DNA of 57,889 nucleotides from Pseudomonas fluorescens (lineage in GTDB: Bacteria; Pseudomonadota; Gammaproteobacteria; Pseudomonadales; Pseudomonadaceae). Positions 30,383 through 38,182 of this stretch are shown here, piece by piece. Under the pieces are notes generated by a model. The model was not told where the DNA came from. It ran no database searches and saw only the letters and a list, made by a program, of their open reading frames with translations. Position numbers and translations under genes: made by a program. Each line of letters starts with the position of its first letter. Within the stretch, counting starts at the first letter, position 1. Location: assembly GCF_902497895.1 (NCBI RefSeq), contig NZ_CABVHQ010000037.1, positions 1 to 57,889 of the forward strand, read 5' to 3'.

Positions 30383-32037
30383 TCCGGCGTCTGATTGCGG
30401 CACTCGGTATAGCGGCCTTCGCCCCGGCAGTCTGGGCGGCGGAAGCCCTGACCGGCGAGGTGCAAAAACAACCACTCAACGTTTCGGCGATCCTGATGTT
30501 CGTCGCGTTCGTTGGCTTGACCCTGTGCATCACTTACTGGGCTTCCAAGCGTAACAATTCGGCGGCCGACTACTATGCGGCGGGCGGCAAGATCACCGGT
30601 TTCCAGAACGGTCTGGCGATTGCCGGTGACTACATGTCGGCGGCGTCCTTCCTGGGTATTTCCGCGCTGGTTTACACCTCCGGCTATGATGGTCTGATCT
30701 ACTCGATCGGCTTCCTGGTGGGCTGGCCGATCATTCTGTTTCTGATCGCCGAGCGCCTGCGTAACCTGGGTAAATACACCTTTGCCGACGTAGCGTCTTA
30801 CCGTCTCGGGCAAACCCAGATCCGCACCCTGTCGGCCAGCGGTTCGCTGGTGGTAGTGGCGTTCTACCTGATCGCGCAAATGGTCGGTGCCGGCAAGCTG
30901 ATCCAGCTGCTGTTCGGTCTGGACTACCATATCGCGGTAATCCTGGTCGGTATCCTGATGTGCATGTACGTGCTGTTCGGCGGCATGCTGGCAACTACCT
31001 GGGTGCAAATCATCAAGGCTGTGTTGCTGCTCTCGGGCGCTACCTTCATGGCTGTCATGGTGATGAAGTACGTTAACTTCGACTTCAATGCGCTGTTTGC
31101 CGAAGCGACCAAGGTTCACCCTAAAGGTGAAGCAATCATGAGCCCCGGCGGTCTGGTGAAGGATCCGGTCTCGGCATTCTCCCTCGGCCTGGCGCTGATG
31201 TTCGGTACTGCCGGTCTGCCGCACATTCTGATGCGCTTCTTCACCGTAAGTGACGCTAAAGAAGCTCGTAAAAGCGTGCTGTATGCCACTGGCTTCATCG
31301 GCTACTTCTACATCCTGACCTTCATCATCGGCTTCGGCGCGATCCTGCTGGTCAGCACCAACCCGGCCTTTAAAGATGCAGCTGGCGCGCTGTTGGGCGG
31401 CAACAACATGGCGGCGGTGCACCTGGCTAACGCGGTGGGTGGCAGTATCTTCCTGGGCTTCATCTCGGCAGTAGCGTTCGCGACCATTCTGGCTGTTGTG
31501 GCTGGTTTGACCCTGGCTGGTGCTACGGCGGTGTCTCACGACCTTTACGCCAGCGTGATCAAGAAGGGCAAGGCCAACGACAAGGACGAGATCCGTGTCT
31601 CGAAAATCACCACCGTCGCTCTGGGCGTGCTGGCGATCGGTCTGGGCATTGCGTTCGAAAGCCAGAACATCGCGTTCATGGTCGGCCTGGCGTTCTCTAT
31701 CGCGGCGAGCTGTAACTTCCCGGTGCTGCTGCTTTCCATGTACTGGAAAAAGCTGACGACCCGTGGCGCGATGATCGGCGGCTGGTTGGGTCTGATAAGC
31801 GCTGTGGGTTTGATGGTGCTTGGGCCAACCATTTGGGTGCAGATCCTGCATCACGAGAAGGCTATCTTCCCGTATGAGTACCCGGCGCTGTTCTCGATGG
31901 CTATTGCCTTTATCGGGATCTGGTTCTTCTCCATCACTGACAAGTCGGCCGCGGCAGACAAGGAACGGGCGTTGTTCTTCCCGCAATTCGTTCGCTCGCA
32001 GACGGGTCTGGGCGCGAGTGGGGCGGTGTCGCACTAA
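30379..32037 (+). CDS. actP: Cation/acetate symporter ActP
   Basis: ActP imports acetate and related short monocarboxylates with sodium. The 552-aa SSS-family protein has a signal-like N-terminus (ending AVWA) and about 13 helices. Signatures include NSAADYYAAGGKITGFQNGLA, AGDYMSAASFLGISALVY and MFGTAGLPHILMRFFTVSDA. It is translationally coupled to yjcH and ends before a terminator. Confidence 0.96.
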   Translation: MIRRLIAALGIAAFAPAVWAAEALTGEVQKQPLNVSAILMFVAFVGLTLCITYWASKRNNSAADYYAAGGKITGFQNGLAIAGDYMSAASFLGISALVYTSGYDGLIYSIGFLVGWPIILFLIAERLRNLGKYTFADVASYRLGQTQIRTLSASGSLVVVAFYLIAQMVGAGKLIQLLFGLDYHIAVILVGILMCMYVLFGGMLATTWVQIIKAVLLLSGATFMAVMVMKYVNFDFNALFAEATKVHPKGEAIMSPGGLVKDPVSAFSLGLALMFGTAGLPHILMRFFTVSDAKEARKSVLYATGFIGYFYILTFIIGFGAILLVSTNPAFKDAAGALLGGNNMAAVHLANAVGGSIFLGFISAVAFATILAVVAGLTLAGATAVSHDLYASVIKKGKANDKDEIRVSKITTVALGVLAIGLGIAFESQNIAFMVGLAFSIAASCNFPVLLLSMYWKKLTTRGAMIGGWLGLISAVGLMVLGPTIWVQILHHEKAIFPYEYPALFSMAIAFIGIWFFSITDKSAAADKERALFFPQFVRSQTGLGASGAVSH

Positions 32038-32073
32038 GGTTCCAAGCTTCAATAGATAAGCTGCGTTGAACAG

Positions 32074-32106
32074 AAATGCCCCGGTCGAGAGACTGGGGCA
32101 TTTTTG
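32074..32106 (+). terminator. Terminator after actP
   Basis: AAATGCCCCGGTC and GACTGGGGCATTT pair around GAGA and run into TTTTTG. Confidence 0.9.
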
Positions 32107-32519
32107 TTTGGGTGTGCACAACTCACCCCCTGTGGGAGCGAGCCGGACAAGGCCAAACCGTGTTGACGGAAAGGCTCAGGGCGTGAAGGTGGCCTTGCAG
32201 CCGGCCTGGCTCTAGAAGGTGTACATATCCATTCCTGCGGTAACGGCCACTAATGGTTCCGCCCTTACGGCGTGTCACTTTGGAAAAACGCCAAAGTAAC
32301 CAAAGCGTTTTTGCCCCTCCATTCGGTGCCTCGCCTAGGCTCGGCATACCCTCGCTCCGGCATTGCTCCGGGGGCCCGCCGCCATCGGCCATCCATGGCC
32401 GGGGGCGGCTACCTCGGCATCCATGCCGAGGTAGCCGCCTGCGCAACGCCTGCGTTCGGCCTCTGGGAAAGGGGCAGGCAGATCAAGATCAAAAGCAAAG
32501 CAAAGCAAAAGCGAAAGCA

Positions 32520-32555
32520 ATGGCAACGGCAATGGCAACGGCAATGGCAACGGCA
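32520..32555. repeat. 12-bp tandem repeat ATGGCAACGGCA x3
   Basis: Three perfect consecutive units lie in the centre of the 691-bp inverted repeat, directly before a family B REP unit (32556-32591). Confidence 0.92.
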
Positions 32556-32591
32556 AGATCAAAAGATCGCAGCCTGCGGCAGCTCCTACGG
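32556..32591. repeat. Single REP unit, family B
   Basis: GATCAAAAGATCGCAGCC with TGCGGCAGCTCCTACG is one half of the family B pairs. No partner lies nearby. Confidence 0.85.
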
Positions 32592-32967
32592 GGGGAACGC
32601 GTGCGCTTGAAATCAGGCCGGCCGGTCCGGCCGCCTCGCTTTTGCTTTTGCGGTGCACACCCCCTCGAGAGGCCGAGAGGAGGTTCTGCGCAGTGGGCAA
32701 CCCGGCATGGATGCCGGGTTAGCCGCGCACGGCCATGGATGGCCGATCGCGGCGGGCCCACGGAGCAGGACCGGAGCGAGGGCACCCTGAGCCTAGGCGA
32801 AGGGCCGAACGAAAGGGGCAGAAGCGCTTTGGTTACTTTCGCGCTTTTCGAAAGTGACCCGCTGTAAGAGCGGAACCATTAGTGGCCGTTACCGCAGAAA
32901 CGGATATGTACTCAACCAAAGAGCCCGGTCGGCTGTCAGGCCGCCGCGTATTCGGCATCAGGCCCAA

Positions 32968-32999
32968 ACAAAAACGGCCTCTATATATTGAGGCCGTTT
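32968..32999 (-). terminator. Terminator after gltA
   Basis: On the minus strand AAACGGCCTC and GAGGCCGTTT pair around AATATATA and run into TTGTTT. Confidence 0.88.
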
Positions 33000-33034
33000 C
33001 CGGTGCAGCTTAAGACATTATCGCAAGACAAGCC

Positions 33035-34324
33035 TTATTTGCGGTCTTCCAGATTAGGAATGTCACGCGACTCGTAGCCGGTGTACAACTGGCGCGGGCG
33101 GCCGATTTTGTACGGGCTGGAGAGCATTTCTTTCCAGTGGGAGATCCAGCCGACGGTCCGCGCCAGGGCGAAGATTACGGTGAACATGCTGGTTGGAATG
33201 CCGATCGCCTTGAGGATGATCCCCGAGTAGAAGTCGACGTTCGGGTACAGCGAGCGCTCGATGAAGTACGGGTCGGTCAGCGCAATTTCTTCCAGGCGCA
33301 TGGCCAGGTCGAGTTGCGGATCGTTTTTGATGCCCAGTTCTTTGAGTACTTCGTCGCAGGTCTGCTTCATCACGGTGGCACGCGGGTCGCGGTTTTTGTA
33401 AACCCGGTGACCGAAGCCCATCAACTTGAACGGATCGTTCTTGTCCTTGGCCTTGGCGATGTATTTGTCGATGTTCGACAAATCGCCGATTTCGTCGAGC
33501 ATGCTCAACACGGCTTCGTTGGCGCCGCCGTGAGCCGGGCCCCAGAGCGCAGCGATACCGGCCGCGATGCAGGCAAACGGGTTGGCACCCGAAGAGCCCG
33601 CCAGGCGTACGGTGGAAGTCGATGCGTTCTGCTCGTGGTCGGCATGGAGGATGAAGATCTTGTCCATGGCCTTGGCGAGTACCGGGCTGATCGGTTTGAT
33701 CTCGCACGGGGTGTTGAACATCATGTGCAGGAAGTTTTCCGCGTACGTCAGGTCGTTGCGCGGGTACATCATGGGCTGGCCCATGGAGTACTTGTAAACC
33801 ATTGCAGCCAGGGTCGGCATCTTGGCAACCAGACGGACCGCGGAGATTTCGCGGTGCTGCGGGTTTTTGATGTCCAGGGAGTCGTGGTAGAAGGCCGAGA
33901 GAGCGCCGACTACGCCGCACATGATGGCCATCGGGTGGGCATCGCGGCGGAAGCCGTTGAAGAAGCTCTTCAACTGCTCGTGAACCATGGTGTGGTTCTT
34001 CACGGTCGTGACGAACTGGGCCTTTTGCTCTGCAGTCGGCAGTTCGCCGTTGAGCAGCAGGTAGCAGACTTCCAGGTAGTCCGACTTCTCGGCCAGCTGT
34101 TCGATCGGGTAACCGCGGTGCAGCAGGATGCCGTTGTCGCCGTCGATATAGGTGATCTTCGACTCGCACGAGGCGGTCGACATGAAACCAGGGTCAAAGG
34201 TGAAACGGCCCGTGGCCGTCAGGCTCCGGACGTCGATTACATCGGGACCAACGGTGCCGGTTAAAATGGGCAGCTCGACGGGGGCTGCGCCCTCGATGAT
34301 CAACTGCGCTTTTTTGTCAGCCAT
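33035..34324 (-). CDS. gltA: Citrate synthase
   Basis: GltA condenses acetyl-CoA and oxaloacetate to citrate. The 429-aa product is the type II, allosteric hexameric form of Gram-negative bacteria, with an extra N-terminal beta domain. Catalytic regions are visible: HADHEQNASTSTVRLAGSSG (first active His), GPAHGGANEAVL (second) and YKNRDPRATVMK (Asp). GGAGG lies before the ATG. It is divergent from sdhCDAB and has its own consensus-like promoter. Confidence 0.97.
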   Translation of the reverse strand: MADKKAQLIIEGAAPVELPILTGTVGPDVIDVRSLTATGRFTFDPGFMSTASCESKITYIDGDNGILLHRGYPIEQLAEKSDYLEVCYLLLNGELPTAEQKAQFVTTVKNHTMVHEQLKSFFNGFRRDAHPMAIMCGVVGALSAFYHDSLDIKNPQHREISAVRLVAKMPTLAAMVYKYSMGQPMMYPRNDLTYAENFLHMMFNTPCEIKPISPVLAKAMDKIFILHADHEQNASTSTVRLAGSSGANPFACIAAGIAALWGPAHGGANEAVLSMLDEIGDLSNIDKYIAKAKDKNDPFKLMGFGHRVYKNRDPRATVMKQTCDEVLKELGIKNDPQLDLAMRLEEIALTDPYFIERSLYPNVDFYSGIILKAIGIPTSMFTVIFALARTVGWISHWKEMLSSPYKIGRPRQLYTGYESRDIPNLEDRK

Positions 34325-34382
34325 GTGGCCTCCTATTTATGCTTGAAATCATCAGACAGACCCCCCACGCAGGGCCCGCACC

Positions 34383-34410
34383 ACTATAGTGAGATAAATT
34401 TGAATGTCAA
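34383..34410 (-). promoter_or_regulatory. Sigma70-type promoter of gltA
   Basis: On the minus strand TTGACA (34405-34410) and TATAGT (34383-34388) are 16 bp apart, about 60 nt before the gltA start. The -35 is perfect. Confidence 0.7.
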
Positions 34411-34524
34411 TTTGCCTAAAGTATTGCGCCAGAAGGCTCTAACCGGACTTTTTCCTCGAAATTCCCTGCCATTTACGCCTTTTATTCAACTAACGCAATC
34501 AGCTATTAGGGGAAGGCGATTGCG

Positions 34525-34553
34525 TTGTCATTAGTGACCTAACTGTCTATACT
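34525..34553 (+). promoter_or_regulatory. Sigma70-type promoter of the sdh operon
   Basis: TTGTCA and TATACT are separated by exactly 17 bp. The start would give a leader of about 130 nt before sdhC, containing GC-rich inverted segments. The 364-bp gap 34325-34688 holds this and the gltA promoter and no gene. Confidence 0.7.
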
Positions 34554-34688
34554 CGGCCTCCGACCGCCAGGGGCTTTTGGGCCTGCTTTAATGGGGGTCG
34601 CACTCCCTGGGTGGTGGGTACCTGACCAGTGCACTCCCCAACAACTTTGCCCTGATTGTTAGGGGCTCTTCAGTGTGAAAAAAAAGCC

Positions 34689-35063
34689 GTGAATAGCCAA
34701 CGACCTGTAAACCTAGACCTAAGGACCATCAAACTCCCAGTCACTGCTTACACGTCCATCCTTCACCGCATATCCGGTGTCATCCTCTTTGTCAGCCTGG
34801 CCATCATGCTCTATGCATTGGACAAATCGCTCGACTCGGAAGAAGGCTTCGGTCAGGTGAAAGCGTGTCTGACCAGTCCGCTAGCCAAGCTAGTGACATG
34901 GGGCATCCTGTCCGCCTTGCTGTATCACCTGGTTGCCGGCGTGCGCCACTTGATCATGGACATGGGCATCGGTGAATCGCTGGAAGGCGGCAAACTGGGC
35001 TCGAAAATCGTTATCGCCGTTTCCGTGGTGGTAATCGTTCTGGCAGGAGTTTGGATATGGTAA
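34689..35063 (+). CDS. sdhC: Succinate dehydrogenase cytochrome b556 subunit
   Basis: SdhC is one of two membrane anchors binding heme b and ubiquinone. The 124-aa product starts MNSQRPVNLDLRTIKLPVTA with GTG 34689 and has three helices. SILHRISGVILF holds the quinone-side Ser/Arg region, and LLYHLVAGVRHLIMDMG carries the heme-ligand His. The frame continues upstream to 34656, but the family start is the GTG. It overlaps sdhD by 7 nt. Confidence 0.93.
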   Translation: MNSQRPVNLDLRTIKLPVTAYTSILHRISGVILFVSLAIMLYALDKSLDSEEGFGQVKACLTSPLAKLVTWGILSALLYHLVAGVRHLIMDMGIGESLEGGKLGSKIVIAVSVVVIVLAGVWIW

Positions 35064-35425
35064 CTAACGTCACGAACCTTTCGCGTTCGGGCCTCTATGA
35101 CTGGATGGCACAACGTGTGTCTGCGGTCGTTCTCGCGGCTTACTTCATTTTCCTGATCGGATACGTCGTCGCCAACCCTGGCATCGGCTACGCCCAATGG
35201 CATGAACTGTTCGCAAGCAACTGGATGCGTATTTTCAGTCTCCTGGCTCTCGTTGCCCTCGGCGCTCACGCCTGGGTCGGCATGTGGACCATCGCGACTG
35301 ACTACCTGACGCCAATGGCGTTCGGCAGGTCCGCGACTGCAATACGTTTCCTCTTCCAGGCAGTATGCGGCGTTGCGATGTTCGCTTACTTCGTCTGGGG
35401 TGTGCAGATTCTTTGGGGTATCTGA
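35057..35425 (+). CDS. sdhD: Succinate dehydrogenase membrane anchor subunit
   Basis: SdhD pairs with SdhC to anchor the enzyme and bind heme b. The 122-aa product has three helices; NLSRSGLYDWMAQRVSAVVL and LVALGAHAWVGMWTIATDYL contain the conserved Arg and heme His. AGGAG lies 7 nt before ATG 35057. Confidence 0.94.
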   Translation: MVTNVTNLSRSGLYDWMAQRVSAVVLAAYFIFLIGYVVANPGIGYAQWHELFASNWMRIFSLLALVALGAHAWVGMWTIATDYLTPMAFGRSATAIRFLFQAVCGVAMFAYFVWGVQILWGI

Positions 35426-35428
35426 GTC

Positions 35429-37204
35429 ATGGCTAACACAGTTAATACGCTTTCGTTCGACGCCATCATCATTGGCGGCGGCGGTGCCGGCATGCGCGCT
35501 GCCCTGCAGCTGGCACAAGGTGGTCACAAGACTGCCGTAGTCACCAAGGTTTTCCCGACTCGTTCGCACACTGTATCCGCCCAGGGTGGCATCACCTGCG
35601 CCATCGCTTCGGCAGATCCGAACGATGACTGGCGCTGGCACATGTACGATACCGTCAAGGGTTCCGACTATATCGGTGACCAGGACGCTATCGAATACAT
35701 GTGTTCCGTAGGCCCGGAAGCAGTCTTCGAACTCGAGCACATGGGCTTGCCGTTCTCCCGTACCGAACAGGGCCGCATCTATCAGCGTCCGTTCGGCGGT
35801 CAGTCGAAAGACTTCGGTAAAGGTGGCCAGGCTGCACGTACTTGCGCCGCTGCCGACCGTACTGGTCACGCACTGCTGCACACCCTGTATCAGGCCAACC
35901 TGAAGGCCGGCACCGTATTCCTCAACGAGTACTACGGCGTCGACCTGGTGAAGAACGAAGATGGTGCCTTTGTCGGCATGATCGTGATCTGCATCGAAAC
36001 CGGCGAAACCTCCTACGTCCGTGCCAACGCTACTGTTTTGGCGACCGGCGGTGCAGGTCGTATCTACTCGTCCACCACCAATGCCCTGATCAACACCGGT
36101 GACGGCGTCGGCATGGCTCTGCGTGCTGGCGTGCCGGTACAAGACATCGAAATGTGGCAGTTCCACCCGACCGGCATTGCCGGCGCGGGTGTACTGGTTA
36201 CCGAAGGCTGCCGCGGTGAAGGCGGTTACCTGATCAACAAGCACGGCGAGCGTTTCATGGAGCGTTATGCTCCGAACGCCAAAGACCTTGCCGGTCGTGA
36301 CGTGGTAGCCCGCTCCATGGTTAAAGAGATCATCGCCGGCAACGGTTGTGGTCCGGATGGCGACCACGTTCTGCTGAAGCTCGATCACCTCGGTGAAGAA
36401 GTGCTGCACAGCCGTCTGCCGGGTATCTGCGAACTGTCCAAGACCTTCGCCCACGTCGATCCAGTGACCGCGCCGGTTCCAGTGGTTCCTACCTGCCACT
36501 ATATGATGGGTGGCGTTCCCACCAACATTCATGGCCAGGCGATCACTCAGGACGCCGACGGCGTTGACCAGATCATCCCTGGTCTGTTCGCTGTAGGTGA
36601 AGTGGCTTGCGTATCGGTTCATGGTGCCAACCGTCTGGGCGGTAACTCGCTGCTCGACCTGGTCGTGTTCGGTCGTGCCGCCGGCCTGTTCCTGGAACAG
36701 ACCCTGAAGGAGGGCGTTGATTACACTCGCGCTCGCCAGTCCGACATCGACGCTGCCCTGGCACGTCTCGATGGCCTGAACTCGCGTACCGAAGGCGAAG
36801 ACGTAGCAACCCTGCGTAAAGAGCTGCAAAGCTGCATGCAGAACTACTTCGGTGTATTCCGTACCGGCGAATACATGCAGAAGGGTATTGCTCAGCTGGC
36901 GGATCTGCGTGGCCGTATCGCCAACGTCAAGATCAACGACAAGAGCCAGGCGTTCAACACCGCTCGTATCGAAGCCCTGGAACTGCAAAACCTGCTGGAA
37001 GTGGCTGAAGCTACCGCCATCGCCGCAGAGATCCGTAAAGAGTCCCGCGGCGCTCACGCCCGTGAAGACTTCGAAGATCGCGATGACGTCAACTGGTTGT
37101 GCCACACCCTGTACTTCCCTGGTGAGAAACGCGTTGCCAAGCGTGCCGTGAACTTCTCGCCAAAAACAGTCCCGACCTTTGAACCAATGATTCGGACTTA
37201 TTAA
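35429..37204 (+). CDS. sdhA: Succinate dehydrogenase flavoprotein subunit
   Basis: SdhA oxidises succinate to fumarate with covalently bound FAD. The 591-aa product has IIIGGGGAGMRAALQL (13-28), the FAD-attachment His47 in FPTRSHTVSAQGG, HPTGIAGAGVLVTEGCRGEG and the active-site Arg region, GANRLGGNSLLDLVVFGRAA and a C-terminal helical domain. It follows sdhD after 3 nt. Confidence 0.97.
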   Translation: MANTVNTLSFDAIIIGGGGAGMRAALQLAQGGHKTAVVTKVFPTRSHTVSAQGGITCAIASADPNDDWRWHMYDTVKGSDYIGDQDAIEYMCSVGPEAVFELEHMGLPFSRTEQGRIYQRPFGGQSKDFGKGGQAARTCAAADRTGHALLHTLYQANLKAGTVFLNEYYGVDLVKNEDGAFVGMIVICIETGETSYVRANATVLATGGAGRIYSSTTNALINTGDGVGMALRAGVPVQDIEMWQFHPTGIAGAGVLVTEGCRGEGGYLINKHGERFMERYAPNAKDLAGRDVVARSMVKEIIAGNGCGPDGDHVLLKLDHLGEEVLHSRLPGICELSKTFAHVDPVTAPVPVVPTCHYMMGGVPTNIHGQAITQDADGVDQIIPGLFAVGEVACVSVHGANRLGGNSLLDLVVFGRAAGLFLEQTLKEGVDYTRARQSDIDAALARLDGLNSRTEGEDVATLRKELQSCMQNYFGVFRTGEYMQKGIAQLADLRGRIANVKINDKSQAFNTARIEALELQNLLEVAEATAIAAEIRKESRGAHAREDFEDRDDVNWLCHTLYFPGEKRVAKRAVNFSPKTVPTFEPMIRTY

Positions 37205-37215
37205 GGGTGGCCGCT

Positions 37216-37920
37216 ATGTTGAAAGTCAGTGTTTATCGCTACAACCCTGATCAGGACGCTGCGCCGTTCATGCAGGAATTTTCGGTCGATACCGGTGGTA
37301 AAGACCTGATGGTGCTGGACGTGCTGGCCCTGATCAAAGAGCAGGACGAAGGTTTCTCCTATCGTCGCTCTTGCCGTGAAGGCGTCTGCGGCTCCGACGG
37401 CATGAACATCAACGGCAAAAACGCCCTGGCGTGCGTCACGCCGCTGTCGGCTGTCGTAAAAGGTAACAAGCTGATCGTTCGTCCTCTGCCAGGTTTGCCG
37501 GTTATCCGTGACCTGGTCGTCGATATGAGCATCTTCTACAAGCAGTACGAAAAAGTTAAGCCATACCTGCAGAACGACACGCCGGCTCCGGCCATCGAGC
37601 GTCTGCAGACTCCACAAGAGCGTGAAAAGCTCGATGGTCTGTACGAGTGCATCCTGTGCGCTTGCTGCTCGACCTCTTGCCCATCCTTCTGGTGGAACCC
37701 GGACAAGTTCCTGGGTCCAGCTGCGCTGCTGCAAGCTTATCGCTTCCTGGCAGACAGTCGTGACACCCAGACTGCCGAGCGTCTGGCTTCGCTGGATGAC
37801 CCGTTCAGCGTATTCCGCTGCCGCGGGATCATGAACTGCGTCAACGTTTGTCCGAAAGGCCTGAACCCGACCAAGGCCATCGGTCACATCCGTAACATGC
37901 TGCTGCAAAGCGGCGTGTGA
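37216..37920 (+). CDS. sdhB: Succinate dehydrogenase iron-sulfur subunit
   Basis: SdhB carries electrons from FAD to quinone through three Fe-S clusters. The 234-aa product has the [2Fe-2S] ligands Cys53, Cys58, Asp61 and Cys73 (RSCREGVCGSDG; the aspartate replaces a cysteine as in E. coli), and two cysteine clusters CILCACCSTSCP and CRGIMNCVNVCPKGLNP for the 4Fe and 3Fe centres. ATG 37216 with AGGGTGG upstream is preferred over GTG 37207. Confidence 0.96.
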   Translation: MLKVSVYRYNPDQDAAPFMQEFSVDTGGKDLMVLDVLALIKEQDEGFSYRRSCREGVCGSDGMNINGKNALACVTPLSAVVKGNKLIVRPLPGLPVIRDLVVDMSIFYKQYEKVKPYLQNDTPAPAIERLQTPQEREKLDGLYECILCACCSTSCPSFWWNPDKFLGPAALLQAYRFLADSRDTQTAERLASLDDPFSVFRCRGIMNCVNVCPKGLNPTKAIGHIRNMLLQSGV

Positions 37921-38182
37921 TTCAGCAGCTGTACCCGTAGTATCGCTTTACCCGTAGACGCTGCGGCGCAGGCTTCAACCGGCGCCGTAGTTTTAACCTG
38001 AGCAGCAGCTTATAAGGCTGCGGCTCTTATTTTGAAGAAATGAGACAAGCAGGGGCATCCGGGCTGGTACCCGGACTATCAGCGTGATCCTAAGTGGCTT
38101 GTTTTGGTCGCTGCACTCGGACTTCTGCAAGTTTGCTCGGTGTCTTCGCCGATGGTGTTCCCCTAACCGAGGGTGACCAAGC

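Larger units (their letters stand above)
32221..32911. repeat. 691-bp long inverted-repeat element with nested repeats
   Basis: The outer ends are GTACATATCC at the left and GGATATGTAC at the right. The arms, about 180 bp each, remain recognisably inverted: GGTAACGGCCACTAATGGTT with its mirror AACCATTAGTGGCCGTTACC, GTAACCAAAGCG with CGCTTTGGTTAC, GCCTAGGCTC with GAGCCTAGGC, and GGCCATCCATGGCC with GGCCATGGATGGCC. Inside the arms are short hairpins, CTACCTCGGCATCCATGCCG (mirrored by CGGTAGCC-type sequence) and CCCGGCATGGATGCCGGG. The centre holds AAAGC-type repeats (32490-32519), a 12-bp tandem repeat and a family B REP unit. Open frames in it change with the repeats and look non-coding. It occupies most of the 997-bp gap 32038-33034. 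No transposase is seen. Confidence 0.8.

Noticed and set aside
32253..32867. Open frame of about 204 codons in the long inverted repeat
   Set aside because: It translates tandem and inverted repeats into low-complexity sequence and has no ribosome-binding site or family similarity.
38040..38087. 15-codon open frame in the sdhB-sucA gap, considered as a leader peptide
   Set aside because: It has no run of regulatory codons, no strong ribosome-binding site and no terminator/antiterminator pair after it.
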